Counted from the stretch's first letter, positions 26,966 to 36,765 are shown. The stretch is DNA of 64,000 bases from Pseudomonas saliphila (GCF_008638345.1 NZ_VTVA01000003.1:219007-283006); one strand, 5' to 3'. Notes: generated by a model from the letters alone, not told the origin. Made by a program: numbers and translations.

Positions 26966-28882
26966 TCAGCGGATGCTGCTGATCAATGTATCGAATATTG
27001 AACGTGCGATCTGAATAACCTGCGCCGAGGCGTTGTAATACTGCTCGAACTTCATCAGGTTGGCTGCTTCTTCATCCAGATTCACCGCCGACACCGAGTC
27101 GCGATTATTGGTCGCCTGCTTGAGCACAGCACCGCTGGCTTCGCTCTCGGAGCGCGCTTGGGCGGTCTGGGTGCCAACGTGCTGAATCAGGGTTCCGTAA
27201 CCGTCCGCAAAAGAGAAACCTTTCTTGTTTGCCTCGCTTTTCCCCATCACCGCATCGGTTTGCAGATTGGAGAGTTGGAGTGCGTTGCGATTATCAGAAG
27301 TGCCAGTATTGAAGCTGATTTCGAACTTGTCGCCCGGCGCTGGCTGACCAGATAGTTTCAAGGCGAAACTATAGCCGCCCACAGCCACCGCAACCTCCCC
27401 GGTGTCCGAAACCGTAGCGGCTACACCGTCCAGGGTATATCCAGTTTCAGTGCGCTCCAGCGTTAACGGCAGGTCCCCCTTTAACGCATCGGCGTCTAGC
27501 GTTTGGCCCGTTGCCAGGAGAAGCTCCGCGCTGCCGGTACCCCGGTTATTCAGGTCCTTCTGCACCGAAACAGGCGCAGCAAACGCGAGTTCCTGCGGGC
27601 TTTTCATCTGGACATTTATCGCACCCGCACCCGACCGGGTCGGCATAACAAGGAATCGATCGCCCTCGGCATTCGCCGCAGAAGTCCCAATCGAGAAGCC
27701 ATCGTACTGCGGCGGGCTTGTGCCTTCAGCAGGCTCAATGATCTTGCCATCCGATACCCGTCTGACCGTGAAGTCGGTACTGCTGGTAAACAGTACTTCG
27801 TAGTCAGAAGTGCTCAGTTCTGAGGTGTCGTCTATCGAGACGCTCAGCGAGCTTTCTGTTTCACCAATGGCCACGCTGCGCTCTTCCATTTGCTGCGTGG
27901 TGTTTATGTCTACAAAGAGTTTTGATCCGGCCTCTCCATTCAGATCCAACCCCTGCGCGAGCTGCTGGTTGAACTCACTGGCCATCGACAGCGCCAGCCG
28001 CCCTACCGAGTTCAACGCATTGTCCAGCTCACCCCGGTAGCGCAGTATTCCGCCGAGCTCGCCGCCACTGATCAGGCCAGTGATATTCTGGCTCGAGTTG
28101 CCACTTTTGAGATGAATCTCGACCCGGTTCGGGTCGGTCCGGCCAGGTTCGATGGTCAGGCTGGAAGCGTTATTTCCGACCACCAGCGGCTGACCAGTTC
28201 CCACAAACAGGTTGACCGTATTGTCATCCTGCGGCACCACGGTCACGCCGACGTACTCGCTTAACTGACGGATGGCCTCATCCCGCGCATCCAGCAAATC
28301 GTTAGGCTGCGCACCCTGGGCTGCGGCCTTGGCAATGGACTCGTTGTAGGACGCGATATTGCTGGCCAGGCGGCTGACCTGATCGGTGACCGTGCCCATC
28401 TGCTGGCCAAGAAATTCGTTCTGAACCGTTAGCCGTTCGCCTACCGTGTTGAACTTGCCCGCCAGACCTTCCGCTTCGGCCAGAAACAGTTGCCGTGCCG
28501 GGAGACTGGCCGGATCTTCAATAGCCGTTTGCAGCGCGCCGAAATAACTCTGCATGGCGGGATTGATCCCGGTCGCACTGCCGGCGAGCAGGCCGTTCAG
28601 CTCTTCAATCTGGCTCTGGAACGCATTGACCTCAGCGTTCATGGACGTGCTGGTGCGCACCTGATTGGTCAGAAACTGGTTATGGATGCGCTGCACATCA
28701 ACGATGTTGGTGCCGTTGCCGATATATCCCGCACCGGTAAAGCTCGGGTCACGCGCGGCCTGCAGCGCGGTCTGCCGCGTATAGCCGGGGGTGTTGATAT
28801 TGCTGATGTTCTGCCCGGTGACCGACAGATTGGTCTGCGAAGCCTTGAGCCCGCTGAGGCCGATATTGAACAGGTCTGCCAT
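26966..28882 (-). CDS. flgK: Flagellar hook-associated protein 1
   Basis: This 638 aa protein is the first hook-filament junction protein. The conserved N-terminus is ADLFNIGLSGLKASQTNLSV with TGQNISNINTPGYTRQ, the rod/hook/HAP signature, and the C-terminus has VNLDEEAANLMKFEQYYNAS followed by AQVIQIARSIFDTLISSIR. The central part (about 330-520) is variable and locally AT-richer. The start lies 3 bases after the flgJ stop. FlgK is exported after hook completion and, with FlgL, is bound in the cytosol by FlgN, encoded at 39892. Confidence 0.97.
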   Translation of the reverse strand: MADLFNIGLSGLKASQTNLSVTGQNISNINTPGYTRQTALQAARDPSFTGAGYIGNGTNIVDVQRIHNQFLTNQVRTSTSMNAEVNAFQSQIEELNGLLAGSATGINPAMQSYFGALQTAIEDPASLPARQLFLAEAEGLAGKFNTVGERLTVQNEFLGQQMGTVTDQVSRLASNIASYNESIAKAAAQGAQPNDLLDARDEAIRQLSEYVGVTVVPQDDNTVNLFVGTGQPLVVGNNASSLTIEPGRTDPNRVEIHLKSGNSSQNITGLISGGELGGILRYRGELDNALNSVGRLALSMASEFNQQLAQGLDLNGEAGSKLFVDINTTQQMEERSVAIGETESSLSVSIDDTSELSTSDYEVLFTSSTDFTVRRVSDGKIIEPAEGTSPPQYDGFSIGTSAANAEGDRFLVMPTRSGAGAINVQMKSPQELAFAAPVSVQKDLNNRGTGSAELLLATGQTLDADALKGDLPLTLERTETGYTLDGVAATVSDTGEVAVAVGGYSFALKLSGQPAPGDKFEISFNTGTSDNRNALQLSNLQTDAVMGKSEANKKGFSFADGYGTLIQHVGTQTAQARSESEASGAVLKQATNNRDSVSAVNLDEEAANLMKFEQYYNASAQVIQIARSIFDTLISSIR

Positions 28883-28885
28883 GAC

Positions 28886-29962
28886 TTATGCCTTATCCTG
28901 GTCGAGGACACCGGTGGCAGCGTTAGCCAGGCCGTCGTCATTCAACAGTTTCTGTGCGATCTGAGACACCTTGCGCGCGTACTGCGGATCGGTAGCGTAG
29001 CCGGCACGCTGCAGTTCGCGGAAGAACTGATCCGGGTCAGCCGTGTTGCTCAATGCCTCTTTGTAGCGTCCGTTACTCTCGAGAAAACTGACGTAGTCTT
29101 CAAAGCTCTGCTCGTAGGAGTCGTAGCTCCGGAAACTGGCACGCTCCTGGCCTTTCACGCCCTCACTGTATTCCGAAGTCACCACGTTAGCGGACTCACC
29201 CTGCCAGACCCCGTGAGTCTTGATGCCGAACAGGTTGTGACTGCTGCTGCCGTCGCCCTGGCGAATGACCGACTTGCCCCAACCGGTTTCCAGCGCTGCC
29301 TGGGCCACCAGATAATGCGGATCGACACCCAGTCGCGCCGCCGCTTTTTCAGCCATGGGTAGCATTGCAGCGGTGAACTCGGCCGGGTTGTTGAAGCGTG
29401 CGGGTGTGCTGCCAGCAGCCTGCTGCGTCAGTGCCTGCATGCTGCCGGGCCCTGTCTTGACGCCGCGGATAGCACGCATGGGCTGCCATTCGTTTGACGG
29501 CTCTGTCTTGGCAGCCGCGTCGGGCGGTACTGTTTCTGCGGCAGCGGCGCGGTAGCTGGAAATCGCCAGACGGCGGCGCGTCAGCAGCGCAGACTGATCT
29601 GCGCCTTGCGCAGCCTCACCCTCTGCCGGTGCACGCTGGGCCAGAGCCGGCGATTTGTTCGGCGACAATTGCCGCATCATTACATCCGCCAGACCCACGC
29701 CCTGCTTCTCGGACAAATGCATGGTCATCTGATTGTCGTACATGCCCTGATAGAACTTGGTTTGTGGTGTATTCAGCGGATTGCCTTCGGCAAAGGCCGC
29801 GTTGGCATCGCGCATGCTCTTGACCATCATGTTCATGAACAGCGATTCGAACTGCTTCGCCACGCGCTGCAGATTCTCCGGGCTATCGGCCTTGCTGCCC
29901 GCCTTGAGCTGACTCATGGCGTTCAGGTCGGTGTAGCTCATGTTGCTGCTGTTCATGTTCAT
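28886..29962 (-). CDS. flgJ: Flagellar rod assembly protein and peptidoglycan hydrolase
   Basis: This 358 aa bifunctional FlgJ has an N-terminal rod-capping domain (about 25-110: LQRVAKQFESLFMNMMVKSM, then EKQGVGLADVMMRQL) and a C-terminal glucosaminidase-type domain (about 200-345: AALETGWGKSVIRQGDGSSS, NLFGIKT, FRSYDSYEQSFEDYVSFL). It hydrolyses peptidoglycan in the periplasm so that the rod can penetrate. A low-complexity linker lies between. Several Met codons sit at the N-terminus (residues 1, 3, 8), so the exact start is uncertain. It is 12 bases after flgI. Confidence 0.96.
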   Translation of the reverse strand: MNMNSSNMSYTDLNAMSQLKAGSKADSPENLQRVAKQFESLFMNMMVKSMRDANAAFAEGNPLNTPQTKFYQGMYDNQMTMHLSEKQGVGLADVMMRQLSPNKSPALAQRAPAEGEAAQGADQSALLTRRRLAISSYRAAAAETVPPDAAAKTEPSNEWQPMRAIRGVKTGPGSMQALTQQAAGSTPARFNNPAEFTAAMLPMAEKAAARLGVDPHYLVAQAALETGWGKSVIRQGDGSSSHNLFGIKTHGVWQGESANVVTSEYSEGVKGQERASFRSYDSYEQSFEDYVSFLESNGRYKEALSNTADPDQFFRELQRAGYATDPQYARKVSQIAQKLLNDDGLANAATGVLDQDKA

Positions 29963-29974
29963 GGCCGTGCCCCG

Positions 29975-31081
29975 TCAGATAATCACAAGATCAGCGTTCA
30001 GCGCGCCAGCCTGTTTGAGCGCCTCGAGGATCGCCATCAGATCGCCTGGCGCGGCACCCACCTGATTTACCGCTCGCACGATTTCATCCAGCGAAACGCC
30101 CGGATCGAAGACGAACATGCGGCTATCACCTTCCTGAATATCAATCTGCGAGCTCGGCGTGATAACGGTCTGCCCGTCATTGAACGGCGCGTTCGGCTGA
30201 CTCACCTGAGCATTCTCGGTAATGGTCACCGAGAGGCCGCCGTGGGTGACCGCAGCCGGCTGCACCCGCACATCCTGACCGATCACGATGGTGCCGGTGC
30301 GAGAGTTGATGATGATCTTGGCGGTCGCATTGCCCTGCTCGACCTGCAGGTTCTCAAGCATCGACAGATAGTCGACCCGCTGATTGGGATCCAGTGGGGC
30401 GCGGACGCGGATCGAGCCGCCATTGAGCGCTTGAGCAACGTCCGGGCCGAAGGTTTCGTTAATCCGGTCAACTACCCGCTTGGCAGTGGTGAAGTCCGAG
30501 CGATTCAGGTTGAAGGTCAGATGATTGCCGGAGGCAAAGGGGCTGGCGACCGCACGTTCCACCGTCGCGCCGCTGGGGATGCGTCCGACGCTCGGGACGT
30601 TAACGGTAATCCGCGAGCCGTCCCGACCTTCAGCACCGAAGCCGCCCACCACCAGATTGCCTTGGGCCACGGCATACACCTGACCGTCTGCACCCTTCAA
30701 CGGGGTCATCAGCAGGCTGCCACCGCGCAGGCTCTTAGAGTTACCGATCGACGAAACAGTGATATCGATGGTCTGGCCCGGTTGCGCAAAGGCCGGCAGG
30801 TCGGCGTGAATCGCCACCGCTGCCACGTTCTTGGTCTGGATGCGGGTGCCCGGCGGCACGGTGATGCCGAACTCGGTCAGCATGTTATTGAAAGTCTGTA
30901 CGGTAAAGGGCGTCTGGCTGGTCTGATCACCCGAACCGTCCAAGCCCACCACCAGGCCATAGCCGATCAACTGGTTGCTGCGCACGCCGGCAATGCTGGC
31001 GATATCCTTGAGCCGCTCGGCATGGGCCAGCGGGCTGAGCAGCAGGACACACAGGCACAACATCAATGTACGCATCATCAT
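29975..31081 (-). CDS. flgI: Flagellar P-ring protein
   Basis: This 368 aa protein forms the periplasmic P ring around the rod. It has a Sec signal peptide ([19 protein letters not shown]) and the conserved [39 protein letters not shown] and C-terminal [20 protein letters not shown] blocks. Three consecutive ATG codons occur; the third (31075) has the best spacing to the AGGA, so the mature start may be two residues shorter than given. It follows flgH by 4 bases and precedes flgJ. FlgA, encoded at 38685, is the P-ring chaperone. Confidence 0.97.
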   Translation of the reverse strand: MMMRTLMLCLCVLLLSPLAHAERLKDIASIAGVRSNQLIGYGLVVGLDGSGDQTSQTPFTVQTFNNMLTEFGITVPPGTRIQTKNVAAVAIHADLPAFAQPGQTIDITVSSIGNSKSLRGGSLLMTPLKGADGQVYAVAQGNLVVGGFGAEGRDGSRITVNVPSVGRIPSGATVERAVASPFASGNHLTFNLNRSDFTTAKRVVDRINETFGPDVAQALNGGSIRVRAPLDPNQRVDYLSMLENLQVEQGNATAKIIINSRTGTIVIGQDVRVQPAAVTHGGLSVTITENAQVSQPNAPFNDGQTVITPSSQIDIQEGDSRMFVFDPGVSLDEIVRAVNQVGAAPGDLMAILEALKQAGALNADLVII

Positions 31082-31085
31082 GTTC

Positions 31086-31763
31086 CTAGAAGGGCCACAG
31101 TGGGCTGAGGAAGAACTGGCTCAACCAACCTGGCTGGCTGGCGTTGGCAAAGGCGCCGGTACCCGAATAGGTAATCCGCGCATCAGCCACGCGGGTCGAG
31201 GGCACGGTGTTGTCAGGACCCACATCATCACTGCGCACCAGTCCGGAAATGCGGATGAGCTCATCGCCGTTGTTCAGGGTGATCCACTTCTCGCCACGCA
31301 CCTGCATCAGGCCGTTGGGCAGCACTTCGCTGATGGTGACGGTAATCGAGCCGGTCAGGCTGTTTGACTGATTGGCTTGCGCGTCGCCATCATAGGAACG
31401 GCTACCGCCCATGCTGACGCCCAGATCAAGGCCCTTGGCGCCGACCACATTGCCCAGCAGCGTCGGATTGAGCAGTTCCGCCGAGCTGTTCTTGCCAATC
31501 TCGTTGTCTGCGCTTTTGCGCGCGGCGGTACGCTCTTCCAGCGTAATGGTGATGATGTCCCCGACGCGATGCGCCTTGCGATCGCCGTACAGACTGACTT
31601 CGAACCCGGACTGGTAGATGGCGCCGTTATTCAACGCCTGCGGCATCGGCGTGCGCGGCAGTACCGGCGCGTAAGCCGGATCATCGGGCTTGGGCGGCAC
31701 CTGGACACAAGCGACCAGGCTCGACACAGTCGCAATCAGCAAGACAGAGCGCAGGGCATTCAT
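31086..31763 (-). CDS. flgH: Flagellar L-ring lipoprotein
   Basis: This 225 aa protein forms the outer-membrane L ring. The signal sequence ends in a lipobox, LVAC, with lipidated C19. Family blocks are [39 protein letters not shown], and [15 protein letters not shown]. It ends with the hydrophobic [11 protein letters not shown] typical of FlgH. It lies between flgG (16 bases) and flgI (4 bases) in the operon and acts with FlgI as a bushing for the rod. Confidence 0.97.
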   Translation of the reverse strand: MNALRSVLLIATVSSLVACVQVPPKPDDPAYAPVLPRTPMPQALNNGAIYQSGFEVSLYGDRKAHRVGDIITITLEERTAARKSADNEIGKNSSAELLNPTLLGNVVGAKGLDLGVSMGGSRSYDGDAQANQSNSLTGSITVTISEVLPNGLMQVRGEKWITLNNGDELIRISGLVRSDDVGPDNTVPSTRVADARITYSGTGAFANASQPGWLSQFFLSPLWPF

Positions 31764-31779
31764 CAGTCGATTACTCCTG

Positions 31780-32565
31780 TTACAGATTCTGGCTGATGTA
31801 CTGGAGCATCTGGTCAGCTGTGGAGATCACCTTGGAATTCATCTCGTAGGCGCGCTGGGTCGTGATCATGTTGACCAGTTCCTCGACGACGCTGACGTTG
31901 GAATTCTCCAGAGTGTTCTGCAGCACAGTGCCCAGGCCGTTTTCACCGGGGTTGCCCGCCAGGGGCGCGCCGCTGGCGGCGGTTTCCATATACAGATTAC
32001 TGCCGATGGCCTGAAGGCCGGCAGGATTGATGAAATCCGCCGTTTGCAGGTTGCCGATTTCCTGCACGCCCGGATCGCCGAACACCGTGATGCTGACGGT
32101 GCCGTCTTCACCCACTGTGAATGACTGGACGTTCTCGGGCAGCTGGATGCCTGGCTCGAGCGGATAGCCGTTGGACGTCACCACCTGCCCTTCCGAATCA
32201 AGGTGGAAACTGCCGTCACGGGTATAACCCATGTTGCCGTCCGGCATCAGAATCTGGAAGAAACCCTTGCCGTTGATGGCCAGATCAAGCGGCTGCTCGG
32301 TCGTCTGCAGCGAGCCCTGGGTGAAGATCTTCTGCGTGCCGACGACCTTGACGCCGGTACCGGTCTGCAGCCCCGAGGGCAGCTGGGTATCCTGGGTGCT
32401 CTGCGCGCCGGGCTGACGCTTGACCTGATAGAGCAGATCCTCGAACTCCGGGCGATCACGCTTGAAGCCGGTGGTGCCGACGTTGGCAAGGTTGTTGGAA
32501 ATGGTGGTAAGCATGGTGTCCTGAGCCGCTAGCCCGGTCTTGCTTGCCCAAAGTGCTGAATGCAT
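31780..32565 (-). CDS. flgG: Flagellar distal rod protein
   Basis: This 261 aa protein is the usual FlgG length. It opens [20 protein letters not shown] and has [20 protein letters not shown], the rod signature with the ANV-TTGFKR element. Further typical parts are [20 protein letters not shown] and the C-terminal [20 protein letters not shown] followed by [20 protein letters not shown]. It polymerises as the distal rod passing through the P and L rings. It is preceded by flgF (50 bases) and followed by flgH. Confidence 0.98.
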   Translation of the reverse strand: MHSALWASKTGLAAQDTMLTTISNNLANVGTTGFKRDRPEFEDLLYQVKRQPGAQSTQDTQLPSGLQTGTGVKVVGTQKIFTQGSLQTTEQPLDLAINGKGFFQILMPDGNMGYTRDGSFHLDSEGQVVTSNGYPLEPGIQLPENVQSFTVGEDGTVSITVFGDPGVQEIGNLQTADFINPAGLQAIGSNLYMETAASGAPLAGNPGENGLGTVLQNTLENSNVSVVEELVNMITTQRAYEMNSKVISTADQMLQYISQNL

Positions 32566-32615
32566 GGTGTTCTCCTTGTGCCGATGGCCGGCACAGCCTG
32601 ATCGTCAAAAAAGCC

Positions 32616-33356
32616 TTAGCTGATCTGCAAAATCTTGTTGGTGGCCTGAGCATTCTCTTCGGTGGTGCGCATCATTTTGACGTGCAGCTCGAACTGCCGC
32701 GCCAGGGACAGCATGGAGGTCATCTCCTCCACTGCATTGACGTTGCTGCCTTCAAGAAACCCGGTGGTGATTTTGATCGCGCCATCAGCCGGCTGCTCGA
32801 GTTGGCCCTCGACACGCATCAATCCGTCTTCCCCCTTGCGCATCAGGTTGCCCGGCGGATTCACCAGCTTGATGCGGTCGATTTCCGCCAGCACGTTGGG
32901 GGCTTCGCCCTGCGCACGCACGGTGATGGTGCCATCGGTACCGATCTCGACCTTGTCCGCTGGCGGCAAGGCGATCGGGCCGCCATTGCCCAGAACAGGC
33001 ATGCCGCTTGAGGTGCGCAGGACGCCAAAGGTGTCAATATTCAGGCTGCCGGCGCGGGTATAGGCCTCACCGCCGTCCGGCGCCTGGACCGCGATCCAGC
33101 CGTCGCCTTCAATGGCGACGTCCAGCTCGCGGCCGGTTTCCATCAAGGGACCGCCAGACAGGTCGGTGCCGGCTCGTTCAGTCATGGCATAGACGCGGGT
33201 CGGGTGGGTTTCGCCGAACACCTGCATCGACCGGGCCTGCTCGAAATCCCGTTGAAAGCCAGGCGTGCTGACATTCGCAAGATTATTGGCATGCGCGCCC
33301 TGCGCCAGCATGTTCTGGCTGGCACCGGTCATGGAGATGAATAAGGATTTGTCCAT
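32616..33356 (-). CDS. flgF: Flagellar proximal rod protein
   Basis: This 246 aa protein starts MDKSLFISMTGASQNMLAQG with GGGAG before the ATG at 33356; an upstream extension to 33386 is not family-like. It has NNLANVSTPGFQRDFEQARS and a C-terminal EGSNVNAVEEMTSMLSLARQ, as expected for rod/hook family members. First gene of flgFGHIJKL. A readable sigma-54 promoter lies 65 bases upstream and a terminator separates it from flgE, so this is a separate transcription unit. Confidence 0.97.
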   Translation of the reverse strand: MDKSLFISMTGASQNMLAQGAHANNLANVSTPGFQRDFEQARSMQVFGETHPTRVYAMTERAGTDLSGGPLMETGRELDVAIEGDGWIAVQAPDGGEAYTRAGSLNIDTFGVLRTSSGMPVLGNGGPIALPPADKVEIGTDGTITVRAQGEAPNVLAEIDRIKLVNPPGNLMRKGEDGLMRVEGQLEQPADGAIKITTGFLEGSNVNAVEEMTSMLSLARQFELHVKMMRTTEENAQATNKILQIS

Positions 33357-33420
33357 GCTTAACTCCCGTTTCGACCACTGCGACAAGGAATTGCCGCTTT
33401 AACGTCTCTAGGAAGTATTA

Positions 33421-33436
33421 AGCACAGTTCATGCCA
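33421..33436 (-). promoter_or_regulatory. Sigma-54 promoter of flgFGHIJKL
   Basis: The minus strand reads TGGCATGAACTGTGCT. GG and GC are 10 bases apart, and only two positions differ from the consensus TGGCACG-N4-TTGC. It lies 65 bases upstream of flgF. In Pseudomonas these genes are RpoN- and FleR-dependent, which agrees. Confidence 0.8.
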
Positions 33437-33499
33437 TATCCTGATCACACTGAATTTACAATAAAATCAATGCGTTATCGTGACAGCGAATAGCAAAAC

Positions 33500-33533
33500 G
33501 GCAATAGCTGGCAGATCAATGCCAACTATTGCC
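33500..33533 (-). terminator. Terminator downstream of flgE
   Basis: GGCAATAGCTGGCA and TGCCAACTATTGCC form a 14-bp stem with a single G-T type mismatch and the 6-base loop GATCAA. On the minus strand it is followed by GTTTTGC, a short T-run. It separates the flgBCDE unit from the flgF promoter. Confidence 0.7.
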
Positions 33534-33574
33534 GCGGGGATCGCTGCGCCCGAGGGGCTTAGCGTCTATTAACG

Positions 33575-34873
33575 TTAGCGCAGATTGATGATCGTCTGGG
33601 TGACGGCATCTTCGGTCTGAATGGTCTTGGAGTTTGCCTGGTAGTTACGCTGGGCAACGATCAGATTGATCAGTTGCTCTGATAGATCGACGTTGGACTG
33701 CTCAAGCGCACCGGATTGCACCCTGCCAAGGGTACCCGAGCCAGGCTTGCCAATGACCGGCTCACCGGAATCGGACGACTGAGCCCAGGCGGTCTTGCCC
33801 AGCGGCGACAGGCCCTGCTGATTGGCAAAGGAGGCAAGTGCCAACTGGCCTTGCACCTTGGTCTGACCGTTGGTGTAACGCGCTACCAGCAGACCTTCGT
33901 CATTGATTTCCAGGCCGGCAAGATCACCGGTGGTGTAGCCGTCCTGGGAAACGGCGGTGACCGCGAAGTTGGCCGCGTATTGGGTGGAGCCTTTGAGGTT
34001 GAGATCAAAGGATACGTTATTCGCCGCGCCAGTAGGCTGGCCATTCTTATCCAAAGGGTTCCAGCCGGTGATCTCCATAGGCTGTGCTGGTAAGTCCAGC
34101 TTCCCTGTTGAATCAAATTCTAATTCGATGGGAGTATTCCTAGCAGTGGCTGGCTCCCCGCCAATCATCACATGCATATCCCAGCTATTTCCGCTAGTTT
34201 TGACAAAATACTTCGTCATTACATGAGGATTGCCTTGGCTGTCGTAGATGTTAACTGAGGTCGAACTGTTGTACGTTGACGAGTCACCTGGGTCAAACGT
34301 ATCGATAGCCTCTGCGCGGGCAACAGCGGGATCGGCATTTGTAAAAGCCTCAGTATATGCCGCTGGAGTTAGACTCGTAGAGTTGAGGTTTAACGTTGAG
34401 GCTACGGCGGACGTAGCCCGCGGATTAGCCGCCTTCGTATCCACCCGCAAATCCGTCTGCACCCCCTCATTGATGGTGCCAGTCGCCTCGTTGACCCCAA
34501 AGCCCTGCAACCGCTCGCCAAAGTTATTGACGATATTCCCGGTAGCGTCAGTCCCGAAATAACCCGCGCGTGTATAGCTCAATGCACCATTGTTGCTGGT
34601 GACAAAAAAGCCATTACCGTTGATCGCCAGATCCAGGCTGTTCTCGGTAAAGTTCACCGCGCCCTGATTGAACAGCTGAGCGACGTCGCCGGTGACGACA
34701 CCGCTGCCTACCGCATTACTACCCGAACCAAGCACCGAGGCGGCGTAGACATCAGCAAATTCGGCGCGCGAGCCCTTGAAACCGACCGTGCCGGCGTTGG
34801 CGATGTTGTTACCGGTGATATTCAGTTCGGATGCCGCCGCCCGGATACCACTCAAACCAGTGTTGAAAGACAT
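33575..34873 (-). CDS. flgE: Flagellar hook protein
   Basis: This 432 aa protein builds the hook. The N-terminus SFNTGLSGIRAAASELNITG with NNIANAGTVGFKGSRAEFAD and the C-terminus EQSNVDLSEQLINLIVAQRN then YQANSKTIQTEDAVTQTIIN are the conserved D0/D1 parts. A central stretch of about 100 residues (nt about 34091-34410) is variable and encoded by DNA of lower GC content (27 of 60 at 34081-34140), where the surface domain D2 is expected. Last gene of flgBCDE, 34 bases after flgD, followed by a terminator. Confidence 0.97.
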   Translation of the reverse strand: MSFNTGLSGIRAAASELNITGNNIANAGTVGFKGSRAEFADVYAASVLGSGSNAVGSGVVTGDVAQLFNQGAVNFTENSLDLAINGNGFFVTSNNGALSYTRAGYFGTDATGNIVNNFGERLQGFGVNEATGTINEGVQTDLRVDTKAANPRATSAVASTLNLNSTSLTPAAYTEAFTNADPAVARAEAIDTFDPGDSSTYNSSTSVNIYDSQGNPHVMTKYFVKTSGNSWDMHVMIGGEPATARNTPIELEFDSTGKLDLPAQPMEITGWNPLDKNGQPTGAANNVSFDLNLKGSTQYAANFAVTAVSQDGYTTGDLAGLEINDEGLLVARYTNGQTKVQGQLALASFANQQGLSPLGKTAWAQSSDSGEPVIGKPGSGTLGRVQSGALEQSNVDLSEQLINLIVAQRNYQANSKTIQTEDAVTQTIINLR

Positions 34874-34907
34874 GTTGTGCTCCTTGTCCTGTGTTGTCGG
34901 ACGACGT

Positions 34908-35594
34908 TTATTTGCTGATAGTCAGTACTTCAGAAAGACCGATACTGCCGAGACCGGCAAGGTTCAGAACCATTTCACCGCCCTGCCCCATGCCAAGCGA
35001 CACGCTGTCGACGTTGGCCGGCAGCAGCGTGGCAAGCTGTTTGTTTTCACCATTGATCGAGGCCTGGGCTTCAAACTTGTATTTGCCGGCCGGCAAGGTT
35101 TCGCCGCTGCCGTTCTTACCATCCCATTTGAAATCCAGCATGCCGGCTTCCTTCGCACCCATGTTCACCGTCGACACAAGGCTGCCCTTTTCGTCATAGA
35201 CGTTGACCGAGACGTTGTCGCTGCGCTGGGTCAGCGCCAGCTGGCCCTTGATGCCTTGCTGGGTATCGACCATGGCATTCATGGTCGGCACGATCACGCT
35301 GCGCCCCACTAGCGACGACGCCTGCAAAGCCTGGGAGGATTGATAACCGCTGAGCAATGAATCCATGGTGGTGTTCATGTTTTCAATGCCTTCGACAGTA
35401 CTGAACTGTGCCAGCTGAGCGATGAACTCGCCGTTATCCTGGGGCGACAGGGGATCCTGGTTGTTCATCTGCGCCACCAGCAGGTTCATGAACTCGTTCT
35501 TGCCGAGCTCATCGCCCTTGGCGAAACGCGACTGATCGACCTTGTACTGATCCAGCAGACTATCGCCGACGGCGAGATTGTTACTGACGCTCAT
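34908..35594 (-). CDS. flgD: Flagellar hook-capping (scaffolding) protein
   Basis: This 228 aa protein caps the growing hook. The conserved N-terminal region has GKNEFMNLLVAQMNNQDPLS with PQDNGEFIAQLAQFSTVEGI, followed by a beta-rich part (LVGRSVIVP, FKWDGKNGSGETLPAGKYKF) typical of the FlgD Tudor/FnIII-like domains. AAGGAG precedes the ATG. It lies 13 bases after flgC and 34 bases before flgE. Confidence 0.97.
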   Translation of the reverse strand: MSVSNNLAVGDSLLDQYKVDQSRFAKGDELGKNEFMNLLVAQMNNQDPLSPQDNGEFIAQLAQFSTVEGIENMNTTMDSLLSGYQSSQALQASSLVGRSVIVPTMNAMVDTQQGIKGQLALTQRSDNVSVNVYDEKGSLVSTVNMGAKEAGMLDFKWDGKNGSGETLPAGKYKFEAQASINGENKQLATLLPANVDSVSLGMGQGGEMVLNLAGLGSIGLSEVLTISK

Positions 35595-35607
35595 AGAGTG
35601 AAACTCC

Positions 35608-36048
35608 TTACTGGCCCAGCGTCAGCACGCGCTGCAGCATGGTCTTGGCGGTATTCATGATTTCGACATTGGTCTGGTAGGAGCGTGAAGCGGACATCAT
35701 GTTCGCCATTTCCTCGACCACGTTCACGTTGGGATAAAACACATAACCCTGCTCGTCAGCCATGGGGTGATCCGGTTGATAGCGTGGCTGCAGTTCGGCA
35801 TCGGATTCGACGATGCCGCGTACCTCGACCCCACTGCCCGCTTCGTGCTCGGGGGTAAACAGCGAGCCTCCGCCATTCTGCTGCTGGCTGAACACCGTGG
35901 CGAAAACCGGGTTCCGTGCGCGGTAGGTTTCGTCGACGCTGCTGGAAACCGTTTCGGCGTTGGCGATGTTACTGGCCACGGTATTGAGCCGCAGTGACTG
36001 GGCACTCATGCCGGAACCGGCAATATTGAAGACCTGGCTAAGGGACAT
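35608..36048 (-). CDS. flgC: Flagellar proximal rod protein
   Basis: This 146 aa protein begins MSLSQVFNIAGSGMSAQSLR with LNTVASNIANAETVSSSVDE, and ends NVNVVEEMANMMSASRSYQT followed by NVEIMNTAKTMLQRVLTLGQ, all FlgC-like. The ATG at 36048 has GGAGA seven bases upstream overlapping the flgB stop; a TTG two codons earlier is less likely. Between flgB and flgD in the flgBCDE unit. Confidence 0.97.
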   Translation of the reverse strand: MSLSQVFNIAGSGMSAQSLRLNTVASNIANAETVSSSVDETYRARNPVFATVFSQQQNGGGSLFTPEHEAGSGVEVRGIVESDAELQPRYQPDHPMADEQGYVFYPNVNVVEEMANMMSASRSYQTNVEIMNTAKTMLQRVLTLGQ

Positions 36049-36050
36049 GA

Positions 36051-36455
36051 TCAATCTCCGCGCAGGGCTGTCATCAACCCTTTGAATTTGCTGTTGAGGA
36101 AGGTAAAGCTCGCCTGGAACTCAATAGCATTCTCTGCATACTTGGCCTGCTCGACCTGAGTATCGACCGTGTTGCCGTCAATGGACGGCTGCGCCGCGGT
36201 GCGGTAACGCAGTCCAGCGGCCTGGTCGATAAAGCCTTCCACCGCCATATGCTGGGAGTGGGTCTGGTTCGCCTGAAACGGCTTGGCTGCTCCGGTTTTC
36301 TCAGCTTCGAGCATGCTGCCGAAATCCAGATCCCGCGCCTGGTAGCCAGGGGTATCGGCATTGGCAATATTATTGGCAAGCACGGCGGCGCGATCAGCCC
36401 TGAAAGCCAGCGCCTTTTCATGCAATCCCAATGCTCGATCGAAACTCAAGCTCAT
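36051..36455 (-). CDS. flgB: Flagellar proximal rod protein
   Basis: This 134 aa protein starts MSLSFDRALGLHEKALAFRA with AGGAGG upstream; a longer reading to 36563 adds unrelated residues. It has RAAVLANNIANADTPGYQAR and the C-terminal FQASFTFLNSKFKGLMTALR characteristic of FlgB. It is the first gene of flgBCDE, 69 bases downstream of a near-consensus sigma-54 promoter. Confidence 0.97.
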   Translation of the reverse strand: MSLSFDRALGLHEKALAFRADRAAVLANNIANADTPGYQARDLDFGSMLEAEKTGAAKPFQANQTHSQHMAVEGFIDQAAGLRYRTAAQPSIDGNTVDTQVEQAKYAENAIEFQASFTFLNSKFKGLMTALRGD

Positions 36456-36523
36456 CTCAGCCTCCTCACTCTTTGCTTCTGAACCCGGCAAGTTGCCGCC
36501 GTTTCCGCATATGGGAGAGATAA

Positions 36524-36539
36524 AGCAAATGGCATGCCA
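36524..36539 (-). promoter_or_regulatory. Sigma-54 promoter of flgBCDE
   Basis: The minus strand reads TGGCATGCCATTTGCT, which differs from TGGCACG-N4-TTGCW at one position and has correct GG-N10-GC spacing. Its position between the cheVR terminator and flgB fits the known RpoN/FleR control of flgB operons in Pseudomonas. Confidence 0.87.
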
Positions 36540-36732
36540 TAAATGCAATGCTTTGAATTTCAAAGAGATAGCAGTTCAAGACAGCGCGGGCGGCAACGGA
36601 TTACCGGCACAGACACAGGCCAAGCGGCAAATTCCAAGCCTGCGTTCGAGACACGGTTTCAATGGATTGTAGGCGCGAAGGAAGATCCTGAGGCGGCGTA
36701 GAGTGAGTACAAAGGAGGCTGAGCGGAGCAGC

Positions 36733-36765
36733 AAAAAAAGCCAAACGCGGCGCAGGGAGCGCCGC
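36733..36765 (-). terminator. Intrinsic terminator of cheV-cheR
   Basis: GCGGCGC and GCGCCGC pair around a 5-base loop. On the minus strand the stem is followed after 7 bases by seven T residues. It lies just past the cheR stop and isolates cheVR from flgBCDE. Confidence 0.75.

Noticed and set aside
29606..31108. 500-codon plus-strand frame opposite flgJ, flgI and flgH
   Set aside because: It lies entirely antisense to well-supported flagellar genes; the protein is rich in Arg/His/Ala as expected from the complement of GC-rich coding DNA and has no recognisable domain.
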